From an uncultured Bacteroidaceae bacterium (GTDB lineage Bacteria > Bacteroidota > Bacteroidia > Bacteroidales > Bacteroidaceae), in contig CAJOIE010000015.1 in NCBI GenBank assembly GCA_905234605.1, forward strand, positions 1-43,371: DNA of 43,371 nucleotides, given 5' to 3'. The notes under the pieces were generated by a model. It was not told the DNA's origin, ran no database searches, and saw only the letters and a program-made list of their open reading frames with translations. Positions 23,691 through 32,429 of the stretch are shown piece by piece (the first letter of the stretch is position 1; each line of letters starts with the position of its first letter). A program made the position numbers and the translations under genes.

Positions 23691-26234
23691 TTGATATACC
23701 CCAACAGCTTCGAAGACAAGATAGGCATGACCGAGGTGCGTGCCATGCTGCGCTCCCACTGCCTGAGCCCACTCGGCGAGGAGCGCGTGGGCACCATGAC
23801 CTTCACAGCCGACGTGCGCACACTGCGCCTCCAGCACACACAGGTGGGCGAGATGGTGCGCATACTCAGCACAGCCGACGACTTCCCCTCCGACGGCTAT
23901 CACGACGTGCGCCCCGTGCTGCACCGCATACGTCCCGAAGGCACCTACATGGAGGTCGACGAGATGCATGCCCTGGCCCGCTCGCTCGTGGCCATAGGCA
24001 GCATCGTGGACTACCTGCGTCGCGGTGCCGACACGCCCGACGACCAGCCCACCTATCCCTCGCTGGCACGTCTGGCCGAGGGCGTGCTGACATTCCCCGC
24101 ACTGGTGAGGCGTGCCGATGCCATCCTCGACAAGTTCGGCCATGTGCGCGACACAGCGTCGCCGGAGCTGGCACGCATACGCAGCGAGCTGGCCCGCACC
24201 GAGGGCAGCATCAGCCGCACCCTCACGGCCATCCTGCGCTCGGCACAGGCTGAGGGCACCGTGGCCGCCGACGTGGCTCCCACCGTGCGCGACGGCCGTC
24301 TGGTCATTCCCGTGGCACCTGCCCTCAAGCGCAAGCTGCACGGCATAGTGCACGACGAGAGTGCCACAGGCAAGACCGTGTACATCGAGCCACAGGCAGT
24401 GGTGGAAGCCAATAACCGCATCCGTGAGCTCGAGGGCGAGGAGCGCCGCGAGGTGATGCGCATACTGCATGAGTACACCGATGCCGTGCGCCCCCTTGTG
24501 CCGCAGCTGCTGCGCAGCTACGAGATGATGGCCGGCGTGGAGTTCGTGCGGGCCAAGGCACTGCTGGCCATGGAGATGCAGGCCTTCACCACCACGGAGC
24601 CGCAGATAGCCTCGCACCCGCTCATCGACTGGACACTGGCCGTGCACCCCTTGCTGGCACGCACGCTGGCCGCCCATGGCGGCAAGGTGGTGCCGCTCGA
24701 CATAGAGCTCACACGGAGGCAGCGCATACTGGTGATTTCCGGTCCCAATGCCGGCGGCAAGAGCGTATGCCTCAAGACCGTGGGCCTGCTCCAGTATATG
24801 CTGCAATGCGGCCTGCCCATCACCGTGGGCGAGCGCTCGCAGGTGGGGGTCTTCCAGCATATCATGATAGACATAGGCGACGAGCAGAGCATCGAGGACG
24901 AGCTGTCCACCTACAGCTCCCATTTGCTCAACATGAAGCAGATGATGCGCCATGCCGACCCTGCCACGCTCTTGCTCATCGACGAGTTCGGCGGCGGCAC
25001 AGAGCCACAGATAGGCGGTGCCATGGCCGAGGCCATGCTGCGGCGCTTCGTGAGCCGCGGTGCCTTTGCCATCGTCACCACCCACTACCAGAACCTCAAG
25101 CACTTTGCCGATGCCACCGAGGGCGTGGTCAACGGTGCCATGCTCTACGACCGGCACCAGATGCAGGCTCTCTTCCAGTTGCAGATAGGCCAGCCTGGCT
25201 CCTCGTTTGCCGTGGAGATAGCCCGCAAGATAGGCATACCCGAGGATGTGATAGCCGACGCCACGGCCATCGTGGGGCAGGACTATGTCAATGCCGACAA
25301 GTGGCTGCAGGACATCGTGCGCGACCGCCGCTACTGGGAGCAGAAGCGACAGGCCATTCACTCGCAGGAGAAGCAGATGGAGCAGACCATCGCGCGCTAC
25401 GAGCATGAGATGAGCGAGCTGCAAGCGCAGCGCCGCGACATCATGCGTCAGGCCAAGGCGCAGGCCGAGGACCTGCTCTCGCAGGCTAATGCCCGCATTG
25501 AGCGCACCATACGCGAGATACGCGAGGCCCAGGCCGGACGCGATGAGACTCGCCGCGCGCGGCAGAGCCTCGACGACTTCCGCATCCGGCAGGTGGAGAG
25601 CGACGATGCCGCGGCCGACGAGGCCATAGAGCGCAAGATGCGCCAGATAGAGGCACGGCGGCAGCGGCATGCCGACCGCAAGAGCAAGGGTGGCACTCCT
25701 GCCGCTGCGGCGCAGACACCTGCGGCACCGGCGGCCGCGCATGCCGCCGCGGCCACCAAGCCCTGCGTGGGTTCCTACGTGCGCATCAAGGGGCAGACCA
25801 GTGTGGGCGTGGTGGAACGCATCGACGGCAAGCAGGCAGCTGTGCTCTTCGGGCAGATGCGCACCACGGTGGCCACCGACCGCCTCGTGCCTGCGTCGGC
25901 ACCCAAGCCTCTTGAGGAAGAGGCTCCGGCGCAGGCCTACACCTTCCTGGGGCGTGACACCCGCGCTGCCATGCGTGAGAAGAACCTCGCCTTCAGGCAG
26001 GAAATTGACGTGCGCGGCATGCGGGGTGATGAAGCCCTGTCGGCCGTGATGCACTACATTGACGATGCCACACAGGTGGGGGCATCGCGGGTGCGCATAC
26101 TGCATGGCACTGGCACGGGGGCTCTCCGCCAGCTCATACGTCAGTATCTGCTCACGGTGCCGGCTGTGGCCGCCGCCCACGACGAGCACGTACAGTTCGG
26201 CGGAGCCGGCATCACCGTCGTCGAACTGGAGTAA
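23691..26234 (+). CDS. mutS2: MutS2-type ATPase/Smr endonuclease
   Basis: 847 residues from a TTG start at 23691 (TTG-ATA-TAC-CCC, the conserved M/L-IYPxNFExKIG N-terminus). The frame is open much further upstream, but that part is a shadow of the barrel gene. Core and clamp helices occupy residues 1-300. The ATPase has Walker A GPNAGGKSV near 351 and Walker B LLLIDEFGGGTE near 427. A long coiled coil follows (about 515-665), then a KOW-like segment and a C-terminal Smr nuclease domain (about 770-845) with DVRGMRGDEAL and HGTGTGALR. MutS2 acts on recombination intermediates or collided ribosomes; it is not part of mismatch repair. Confidence 0.95.
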   Translation: MIYPNSFEDKIGMTEVRAMLRSHCLSPLGEERVGTMTFTADVRTLRLQHTQVGEMVRILSTADDFPSDGYHDVRPVLHRIRPEGTYMEVDEMHALARSLVAIGSIVDYLRRGADTPDDQPTYPSLARLAEGVLTFPALVRRADAILDKFGHVRDTASPELARIRSELARTEGSISRTLTAILRSAQAEGTVAADVAPTVRDGRLVIPVAPALKRKLHGIVHDESATGKTVYIEPQAVVEANNRIRELEGEERREVMRILHEYTDAVRPLVPQLLRSYEMMAGVEFVRAKALLAMEMQAFTTTEPQIASHPLIDWTLAVHPLLARTLAAHGGKVVPLDIELTRRQRILVISGPNAGGKSVCLKTVGLLQYMLQCGLPITVGERSQVGVFQHIMIDIGDEQSIEDELSTYSSHLLNMKQMMRHADPATLLLIDEFGGGTEPQIGGAMAEAMLRRFVSRGAFAIVTTHYQNLKHFADATEGVVNGAMLYDRHQMQALFQLQIGQPGSSFAVEIARKIGIPEDVIADATAIVGQDYVNADKWLQDIVRDRRYWEQKRQAIHSQEKQMEQTIARYEHEMSELQAQRRDIMRQAKAQAEDLLSQANARIERTIREIREAQAGRDETRRARQSLDDFRIRQVESDDAAADEAIERKMRQIEARRQRHADRKSKGGTPAAAAQTPAAPAAAHAAAATKPCVGSYVRIKGQTSVGVVERIDGKQAAVLFGQMRTTVATDRLVPASAPKPLEEEAPAQAYTFLGRDTRAAMREKNLAFRQEIDVRGMRGDEALSAVMHYIDDATQVGASRVRILHGTGTGALRQLIRQYLLTVPAVAAAHDEHVQFGGAGITVVELE

Positions 26235-26260
26235 TGGCATATATCCTCTAACCACAACTC

Positions 26261-26322
26261 ATTTACCCCATTTACCCCATTTACCCCATTTACCCCATTT
26301 ACCCCATTTACCCCATTTACCC
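26261..26322. repeat. 9-nt tandem repeat ATTTACCCC, ~7 copies
   Basis: Six perfect ATTTACCCC units (26261-26314) plus an 8-nt partial unit (26315-26322), between mutS2 and the DUF4199 gene. The 9-nt period would preserve a reading frame. Copy number could change by slippage and alter the spacing before the ATG at 26335. Confidence 0.9.
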
Positions 26323-26334
26323 ATACTCCCTTCT

Positions 26335-26880
26335 ATGTCCTCTCTTCTTAAGCAGACACGTGCCTATGCGGCACAATACGGGCTCATCGTGGGCTCCATG
26401 TGGTCGGCCAGCTTCCTGATGACCGTGTACGGCCTTTCCACTCCGCTGTTGAGCGACCTGGGGCTCATTGTCGGGCTCATGTCGGTCTATGTGTGCATAC
26501 GCCTCATGCGCCGCTTCGACATGTCGGTGTCGCGGCTCACAGCCCTGACGTCATGGCGGCTGGCGTGGGGCGCCTACGGAGGAGCCGCCATGGTGTGTAC
26601 GCTCGTGCAGTACGTCTATTTCGCCTTCCTCGACAGCGGCCGCGTGGTGATGGCCTACAGCGAGCTCGTGGCCATGCCCGAGGGGCACGCCATGCTGGAG
26701 CGTCTGCTGCCAGGGCAGGACGTGGATGCTCTCGTGGGGCAGGCTCTCGATGCCTTTGCCGCCACGCCGCCGTCGCAGATAGCGTTGCAGCTGCTTCTGC
26801 TCAACCTCATCATGGCCACCGTGCTTGCCCTGCCCACGGCACTCATTGCCATGGCCGGGAGGAAGAAAGTAGGGAGCTGA
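26335..26880 (+). CDS. DUF4199-type four-helix membrane protein
   Basis: 181 residues from ATG 26335. Four hydrophobic segments are visible at about residues 15-35, 42-60, 78-100 and 150-172, with a long polar loop between the third and fourth. The pattern, with N-terminal YAAQYGLIVGSMW and the basic C-terminus, matches DUF4199 proteins of Bacteroidetes, which are often encoded near glycosyltransferase or other membrane genes. Function is unknown. The 9-nt repeat lies just upstream. Confidence 0.75.
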   Translation: MSSLLKQTRAYAAQYGLIVGSMWSASFLMTVYGLSTPLLSDLGLIVGLMSVYVCIRLMRRFDMSVSRLTALTSWRLAWGAYGGAAMVCTLVQYVYFAFLDSGRVVMAYSELVAMPEGHAMLERLLPGQDVDALVGQALDAFAATPPSQIALQLLLLNLIMATVLALPTALIAMAGRKKVGS

Positions 26881-26929
26881 AGGCAGAGTGTGGAGAATAA
26901 GTGTCACCTTTGCACAACGCTTAACCATC

Positions 26930-27970
26930 ATGTCCGACATGCAGCAATCATCGCAAGGGCAGCAGGCTGTGCCTCCTGCCTCGCAGTGGCGGCGCTGGCA
27001 CCTGCCCGTGCTGCTTCTCTTTGCCATAGGCACGGCCTTTATCCTGCTCCGTCGTGGTGCTCCCGTGCCCTACCAGCACCATGAGGGGGCCGTGTTTGGC
27101 ACCATCTACCACGTCAGCTACCAGAGCCGCGACGACCTCAGTGCCGACATCGAGGCTGCCCTGGCAGAGGTCGATGCCAGCCTCTCGCTCTTCAACCCGG
27201 GGAGCACGCTCTCGCGGGTGAACCGCGGGGAGCTTGCCGATGTGGCCTCCGACACACTCTTCACCAATGTGTTCCGCCTGGCACAGCACGTGTCGGAGGC
27301 TACCGACGGAGCCTTCGACATCACCGTGGCACCTCTGGTCAACGCCTGGGGCTTCGGCAGCAAGAGCGGCAGCCTGCCCGACAGCACGGCCGTCGACAGC
27401 CTGCTGCAAATCGTGGGCTACCGGCGTGTGCGCCTCACCGAGGCAGGGCGCCTGGAGCGCGACGACGAGCGCGTCATGCTCGACTGCGGAGCTGTGGCCA
27501 AGGGCTACGGTGTCGACGTGGTGGCAGCACTGCTGCGCCGGCGTGGCGTGGTGAACTACATGGTGGAGATAGGCGGCGAGGTGGCTGTGGCAGGCCATAA
27601 TGCCAAGGGCCACCTGTGGCATGTCGGAGTGAGCCGACCCGTCGACGACCCCGCCGGCACGAGCCAGGAGCTCGACACGGTGCTGCAGCTCACCGACTGC
27701 GCCATGGCCACGAGCGGCAACTACCGCAACTACCGCATCACCGCCGACGGACGGCGCATAGCCCACACCATAGACCCCGCCACCGGACAGCCCGTGCAGC
27801 ACGCGCTGCTCTCGGCCACCGTGATAGCACCCACATGCGCCGAAGCCGATGCCTTTGCTACCAGCTTCATGGTGATGGGCGAGGAGCGGGCGCGACGAGT
27901 GCTTGAAGCCAACCCACACCTGCGGGCCTATCTCATCACCGACAGCGCAGTGGTCAGGTGCAGGATGTGA
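26930..27970 (+). CDS. apbE: FAD:protein FMN transferase (ApbE family)
   Basis: 346 residues from ATG 26930. Residues about 20-36 form a single transmembrane anchor, so the catalytic domain faces the periplasm. ApbE attaches FMN to Ser/Thr of target proteins such as Na+-NQR and Rnf subunits. VASLSLFNPGSTLSRVN, GAFDITVAPLVNAWGF, LDCGAVAKGYGVD, ATSGNYRNY and HTIDPATGQP are the characteristic FAD- and Mg-binding motifs. A near-consensus box (CACCTTTG at 26905-26912) may serve as promoter. The next gene starts 24 nt downstream. Confidence 0.93.
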   Translation: MSDMQQSSQGQQAVPPASQWRRWHLPVLLLFAIGTAFILLRRGAPVPYQHHEGAVFGTIYHVSYQSRDDLSADIEAALAEVDASLSLFNPGSTLSRVNRGELADVASDTLFTNVFRLAQHVSEATDGAFDITVAPLVNAWGFGSKSGSLPDSTAVDSLLQIVGYRRVRLTEAGRLERDDERVMLDCGAVAKGYGVDVVAALLRRRGVVNYMVEIGGEVAVAGHNAKGHLWHVGVSRPVDDPAGTSQELDTVLQLTDCAMATSGNYRNYRITADGRRIAHTIDPATGQPVQHALLSATVIAPTCAEADAFATSFMVMGEERARRVLEANPHLRAYLITDSAVVRCRM

Positions 27971-27994
27971 AACCAGTAATGAAGCAACATACAC

Positions 27995-29503
27995 ATGCGT
28001 AAGAAACTATCAGTGCTCATCATGGCCATCATGGCAGGCACCATGATGCTCTGTGCAGAGGAGGCAGCCCAGGACAGCCCAAGGCAGCGAGCCGAAGCCG
28101 AGGCAGGCAAGGGCAACGTGCCCGCGGCACGCTCACTCTTCATCCGCGCCTTCGACGACTACGCCCGCCGCAGGCAGACAGCCGAGGCCGTGGAGTGTGG
28201 CGTGAGAGCCACACAGCTATACTATAAGGAGAACAGTTATCAGGAAGCTTTCGACATGCTCCGGCGCATCGACACCAGCATAGCCGCCGATGCAGCCTTA
28301 GGCACAGCACAGGCTGCCGCCCTGCGCTACCAGACGGTGCGCGAGCGCTTCCGGATGTACCTCAAGATGCGCCGCAGTGCCAGCGCACACGAGCAGCTGG
28401 CCGCCATGGAACGGCATGCAGCGGCAGCAGCCAACAGCGACCTGCGCGACGACCTGCTCTACAACACCACCCTATACTACTACACCTTCGGGCAAAACGA
28501 CAAGGCCGGAGCAGCCTTCAGCCAGATGGTGGCAAGGCTCACCGCCAAGCAGGAATACGGCAAGGCGGACGAAGTCTATCAGGCACTGATAGCCAGCGGG
28601 CAGCGTTCAGGCAGTGCCAGCCTCGTGGCACAGAGCTACAGCAGCTACATGGCATGGAAGGACTCCGTGGACGCACTCCGCCATGCAGCCCAGATTGATG
28701 CGCTCAGGCAGCAGACAGCCGAGGCCGAGGCACAGATAGAAGAGCGCGACCAGGCACTCGCAGCCCGTCAGCACGTCATCCTGAGCCTCGGCGTGCTCGC
28801 TGCTGCACTGGCAGTGGCCCTCGCACTGGCAGGCATGGTGCTCATGCGCTACATCGTGCTCACACGCAAGCAGAAGAAAGCACTGCGCCTCGCTGCCGAC
28901 ACGGGAGCACTCAAGGCACGTTTCATCAGCAACATAGCCGCACAGATGGAACCCACACTACGCCGGCTCGACCAGCGGCAGCCCGAAGTGCAGGCACTGC
29001 AAGCCTTCGCCACACACGTGCAGACCCTGTCGGAGCTTGAGAACGGCACACCAGCCACCATCGAGCCGACCGACACGCCAGTGGCACCGCTCTGCCAGAC
29101 ACTCGCCGACCGTGTGCGCCCAAACCTCAAGCCAGGCGTGACGCTCACCGTCAGCGCACCCAAGATGAACGCCCCCCTACGCCGCGAGCACGTGGAGCAC
29201 ATACTGCTCCACCTCCTGCACGCCGCAGCAGAGCACACACCAGAGGGAGGACACATCACCCTCGAGTACAAGAAGCGCAGCGCGCGCAAGCACCAGTTCG
29301 TCGTGACAAACACAGGCACACCCATCCCCGAGGAGCAGCGCGACGAACTCTTCAAGCCCTTCCGTGCCGTGCGCGACCTCACCACAGGCGACGGCCTCGG
29401 CCTGCCAATATGCAAGCAGATGGCACTGCGCATGAACGGCGACCTCACCATCGACCCCACCTTCAGCAAAGGCACACGCTTCGTGCTCGACATCCAGGCG
29501 TAA
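27995..29503 (+). CDS. TPR sensor protein with degenerate histidine-kinase domain
   Basis: 502 residues. Signal peptide at 1-21, TPR-like helical repeats to about 250, a transmembrane segment at about 260-288, then a region laid out like HisKA plus HATPase_c. Key residues are missing. The H-box reads NIAAQMEPTL where NISHELRTPL is expected, so His is replaced by Ala. The N-box (LLHLLHAAAEHTP) lacks the Mg-binding Asn, and the G1 box reads NTGTPIP with Asn for Asp. The G2 box GDGLGLPI is intact. The protein is probably a pseudokinase or regulatory partner rather than an autophosphorylating kinase. It is the last gene before the restriction-modification island, with no response regulator adjacent. 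Confidence 0.85.
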   Translation: MRKKLSVLIMAIMAGTMMLCAEEAAQDSPRQRAEAEAGKGNVPAARSLFIRAFDDYARRRQTAEAVECGVRATQLYYKENSYQEAFDMLRRIDTSIAADAALGTAQAAALRYQTVRERFRMYLKMRRSASAHEQLAAMERHAAAAANSDLRDDLLYNTTLYYYTFGQNDKAGAAFSQMVARLTAKQEYGKADEVYQALIASGQRSGSASLVAQSYSSYMAWKDSVDALRHAAQIDALRQQTAEAEAQIEERDQALAARQHVILSLGVLAAALAVALALAGMVLMRYIVLTRKQKKALRLAADTGALKARFISNIAAQMEPTLRRLDQRQPEVQALQAFATHVQTLSELENGTPATIEPTDTPVAPLCQTLADRVRPNLKPGVTLTVSAPKMNAPLRREHVEHILLHLLHAAAEHTPEGGHITLEYKKRSARKHQFVVTNTGTPIPEEQRDELFKPFRAVRDLTTGDGLGLPICKQMALRMNGDLTIDPTFSKGTRFVLDIQA

Positions 29504-29539
29504 CACCCATGCGCACACACCAGTGCGCCGCCCCGTATA

Positions 29540-29638
29540 TACCCGGCACGCCGTCAGTCGGGCACACTGATGCAGCCTCGCATACACCCTGCACGCTGTC
29601 GCCATCATGCCTGCACCGTAAAGCCACCCACCATGCAT
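29540..29638. repeat. 22-nt-period array in opposite orientation
   Basis: On the plus strand the complementary core CACCMTGCAC recurs: a weak TACCCGGCAC at 29540, then CACCCTGCAC (29585-29594), ATGCCTGCAC (29607-29616) and CACCATGCAT (29629-29638); the last three are exactly 22 nt apart. It lies downstream of the plus-strand kinase-like gene, so its orientation relative to transcription equals that of the other arrays. Confidence 0.6.
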
Positions 29639-29664
29639 CCTCTCACCGCGAGACGTTGCATGGT
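29629..29664 (+). terminator. Terminator built from the last repeat core
   Basis: CACCATGC (29629-29636) pairs with GCATGGTG (29657-29664) around a 20-nt loop and is followed by TTTTT. It would end transcription from the apbE/kinase-like operon before the island. Confidence 0.55.
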
Positions 29665-29736
29665 GTTTTTGTGCCTGGATATGAAGCAGCAGGTGCATGA
29701 ATATTCCTTCAAAGCGAATTATATGGCAATTAGTAG

Positions 29737-29744
29737 TATATTTG
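29737..29744 (+). promoter_or_regulatory. -7 box of the restriction-modification operon
   Basis: TATATTTG matches TAnnTTTG, 20 nt before the first ATG, in an AT-rich stretch unlike the flanks. Leader about 13 nt. Confidence 0.6.
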
Positions 29745-29763
29745 TCAACAAGAATATAAAGCA

Positions 29764-30753
29764 ATGATTTCACAACGTCATGCGTCAACTGCAAAGCCAT
29801 TCATCAAATGGGTGGGCGGGAAAGGTCAATTACTATCTCAGTTGGAGGTCGCTCTGCCTGCAGAATTACACGATGAAGATTTCACCTATATCGAGCCTTT
29901 CGTTGGTGGCGGTGCTATGTTGTTTTTCATGCTACAGAAGTTCCCTAACATCAAGCGGGTAATTATAAACGACATCAACCGCAACTTGACGGAAGCCTAC
30001 AGAGTTATCAAGCAGGAACCGGAGGGGCTTGTCTATCGCTTGAAACACATCGAACAGCAGTATCTGCCAATCGAGGACTACGAAGAGCAAAGGGCTTTCT
30101 ACCTTGAAATGCGCCGCTGCTTCAACGAGGAGGCATTAAGCAGCCTCGACAAAACCGCCCTCTTAATCTTCCTCAACCGCACATGTTTCAACGGTCTCTA
30201 CCGCGAGAACGCGAAGGGCTTTTTCAATGTTCCGTTTGGCCGCTATGCAAACCCGACCATCTGCAATGAGGAAGTTATCTATGCCGACAGCGAGTTACTG
30301 AACCACTTCGACGTGCAAATATTCAACGGAGATTTCAAGGATACGGCAAAGGCAATTGACGAAACAGGGCTGAACTTTTTCTACTTCGACCCGCCATATC
30401 GCCCTCTCAGTGCAACTTCAAGTTTCAACTCCTACGTCAAAGAGGACTTCAACGATGACAGCCAGCGAGACCTCGCGGATTTCTGCCGACAGTTGAACAC
30501 CCACAAAAATGTAAAATGGATGCTCTCGAACTCTGACTGCTCTGCAAAGAATCCCGCTGACACCTTCTTCGAGGATATCTACGAGGGCTTCAATATTCAG
30601 CGTGTCTATGCCTCTCGCATGGTCAACGCCAACGCCAGCAAGCGCGGCAAGCTGACGGAGCTTCTTATTACAAACTATGAAGCAAAGCAAAGGTCGATGG
30701 TAATGCCTAAACAAAGAACAGAAGAATACGAACTATTTAACGAAGCAATATAA
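29764..30753 (+). CDS. dpnM: DpnM/Dam-like adenine-N6 DNA methyltransferase
   Basis: 329 residues. Class-alpha adenine methyltransferase: FIKWVGGKGQLLSQL (13-27) and EPFVGGGA bind AdoMet, and DPPYRPLSATSSF near 209 is the catalytic DPPY with the Dam-type PLSxTSxF extension. NRTCFNGLYREN and FNVPFGRY are typical Dam/DpnM target-recognition motifs, so the site is probably GATC. Base composition is visibly lower in GC than in neighbouring genes, with more A/T at third positions, pointing to horizontal acquisition. The nuclease gene follows after 5 nt. Confidence 0.92.
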   Translation: MISQRHASTAKPFIKWVGGKGQLLSQLEVALPAELHDEDFTYIEPFVGGGAMLFFMLQKFPNIKRVIINDINRNLTEAYRVIKQEPEGLVYRLKHIEQQYLPIEDYEEQRAFYLEMRRCFNEEALSSLDKTALLIFLNRTCFNGLYRENAKGFFNVPFGRYANPTICNEEVIYADSELLNHFDVQIFNGDFKDTAKAIDETGLNFFYFDPPYRPLSATSSFNSYVKEDFNDDSQRDLADFCRQLNTHKNVKWMLSNSDCSAKNPADTFFEDIYEGFNIQRVYASRMVNANASKRGKLTELLITNYEAKQRSMVMPKQRTEEYELFNEAI

Positions 30754-30758
30754 AGATT

Positions 30759-31538
30759 ATGGCAAGCGATAAATCCTGGAAAAAGATTTTTGAGCATACA
30801 GGGATGGATAATCACGACTTCGACGCCGCCCCTTACGAATTATCGGCAGACCAAATAAAGGCTGCATGTCAGGAATTCACTAAAACGGCAGAGAAGGAAG
30901 TGCGTATCCTCTGTAAGCAGGACGAGAGAAACAGCCGTCCACAGATTTTCAAAGACAAGGGTCTGTTTATCCTTCCCAAGCACAACGGCTCTTATTACAT
31001 CCTTAAAGGCGAGGGCTACATTGACGTGCCCGACATCACATCGCCCATACTGGACTACCATAAGAAACTGGACTTTGAACTGCTTAGTTCTGAGGTCGGC
31101 GACTCTGAAATGCAACACCTCGACTATGCCTATGCGAACTCCCTCATTAGGACTTTCATGGGCGATGAGTCTCTTGTGCTGACTATCCGAGGACGGAAAT
31201 ACACGCCGACATTTACTTGCAAAGTCAACAACTTTACGCTCGAAATCTCCAGCGTACAGACCGAAGTGGATGCTGGCTATGAAGGAAAAGACAAAATCGT
31301 ACTTATCGAAGCAAAGAACTCTGCAAACACAGATACCATCATACGCCAGCTTTATTTCCCCTATCGTCAGTGGCAAGACCAGACGGGAAAGACCGTATAT
31401 CCTCTTTTCTTCGAGAAGCGTATTATCAACAACGAGAAGATATACTACATTTGGCAGTTCGAGTTTACCGACAAGGATGATTACAACAGCATACATCTTG
31501 TAAAGTCTGCCCGTTACAGGATCCTCCCCAAAGAATGA
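30759..31538 (+). CDS. Type II restriction endonuclease, PD-(D/E)XK family (not DpnII-like)
   Basis: 259 residues. VQTEVDAGYEGKDKIVLIEAKNS (split here: EVDAGYEG near 169, LIEAKNS near 182) gives the Glu/Asp...E-x-K active-site set of PD-(D/E)XK nucleases. IIRQLYFPYRQW after it and the start KSWKKIFEHTG match a group of type II restriction enzymes I recall as DUF6997-like; the name is from memory. It does not resemble the DpnII/MboI nuclease family. It lies between the two methyltransferase genes, in the M-R-M order of the MboI system, and is the toxic partner of the system. Low GC like its neighbours. Confidence 0.8.
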   Translation: MASDKSWKKIFEHTGMDNHDFDAAPYELSADQIKAACQEFTKTAEKEVRILCKQDERNSRPQIFKDKGLFILPKHNGSYYILKGEGYIDVPDITSPILDYHKKLDFELLSSEVGDSEMQHLDYAYANSLIRTFMGDESLVLTIRGRKYTPTFTCKVNNFTLEISSVQTEVDAGYEGKDKIVLIEAKNSANTDTIIRQLYFPYRQWQDQTGKTVYPLFFEKRIINNEKIYYIWQFEFTDKDDYNSIHLVKSARYRILPKE

Positions 31539-32407
31539 TTACCCCCTACTACCGCTCCGCGTCCCATGACTTTGCCCTCCTTCATGGCGATACCTTTGAA
31601 TTGCTCCCGCAGTTCAATTTCCATTTCGACATGATATTTGCCGACCCGCCATACTTCCTCTCCAACGACGGGATTAGCGTACAGGCTGGAAAAATCGTCA
31701 GCGTCAACAAGGGCGAATGGGACAGAGGCGGTACGCCAGAGCAAATCAATGACTTCAATAAGCGGTGGATTGGACTTTGCCGCGACAAGTTGAAGGACAA
31801 TGGCACCATCTGGATCTCCGGCACCTATCACAACATCTTCTCCGTAGCCAACAGCCTCACCGAACTGGGCTTCAAGATACTCAACGTAGTCACATGGGCA
31901 AAGACCAACCCGCCGCCCAACATCTCCTGCCGTTACTTCACTTACTCAACCGAGTTCATCATCTGGGCGCGACGTGAGAAGAAGGTGGCGCATACGTTCA
32001 ATTATGAACTGATGAAGACCATAAATGATGGCAAGCAGATGACCGACGTCTGGCGCTTGCCTGCCATTGCTCCATGGGAAAAACTGGACGGTAAGAAGCA
32101 TCCGACACAGAAACCACTTTCATTATTAACACGAATAATCCTTGCTTCAACCGTCAGGAATGCATGGGTTCTTGACCCGTTTGCAGGTAGTTCTACAACG
32201 GGAATAGCGGCAAACATAGTTGGCCGTCGGTATTTAGGGATAGAGCAGGAACTTGAGTTTGTTGATATGGGCAAACAGAGGAGAGAAAGGATAGGAGAGT
32301 TTGACACTTACCAGAATTACCGTTCTCGCATAAGGGATATAGCCAAAGCGGAACCGTTTGAGCATCATCTGATGTGTGAGCCGGCGTGTGACGACCTGCC
32401 TTTTTGA
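31535..32407 (+). CDS. dpnA: DpnA-like adenine-N6 DNA methyltransferase
   Basis: 290 residues; its ATG overlaps the nuclease stop by 4 nt (ATGA). Class-beta layout: catalytic DPPYFLSNDGIS near 39 comes first, then KKHPTQKPLSLLTRIILA near 187 and the AdoMet-binding VLDPFAGSSTTGIA near 212. FADPPYFLSN, ISGTYHNI and TWAKTNPPPNISCRYFT are close to the DpnA protein as I remember it. DpnA methylates GATC, including single-stranded DNA, and can protect incoming DNA. The C-terminal tail of about 40 residues is longer than in DpnA. Confidence 0.92.
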   Translation: MITPYYRSASHDFALLHGDTFELLPQFNFHFDMIFADPPYFLSNDGISVQAGKIVSVNKGEWDRGGTPEQINDFNKRWIGLCRDKLKDNGTIWISGTYHNIFSVANSLTELGFKILNVVTWAKTNPPPNISCRYFTYSTEFIIWARREKKVAHTFNYELMKTINDGKQMTDVWRLPAIAPWEKLDGKKHPTQKPLSLLTRIILASTVRNAWVLDPFAGSSTTGIAANIVGRRYLGIEQELEFVDMGKQRRERIGEFDTYQNYRSRIRDIAKAEPFEHHLMCEPACDDLPF

Positions 32408-32429
32408 TGTACAGACAAAAGCAGTCCTC

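Noticed and set aside
23685..26255. 856-residue minus-strand open frame opposite mutS2
   Set aside because: Complete overlap with mutS2, no recognisable domain, low-complexity His/Leu/Gly composition.
26059..26335. N-terminal extension of the DUF4199 protein with Leu-Pro-His repeats
   Set aside because: It overlaps the mutS2 end and is only the 9-nt repeat read as protein; the family starts at the ATG at 26335.
29764..30753. Orphan housekeeping Dam methylase
   Set aside because: It is joined by a nuclease and a second methyltransferase with minimal gaps and shares their low GC, so it belongs to a restriction-modification system.
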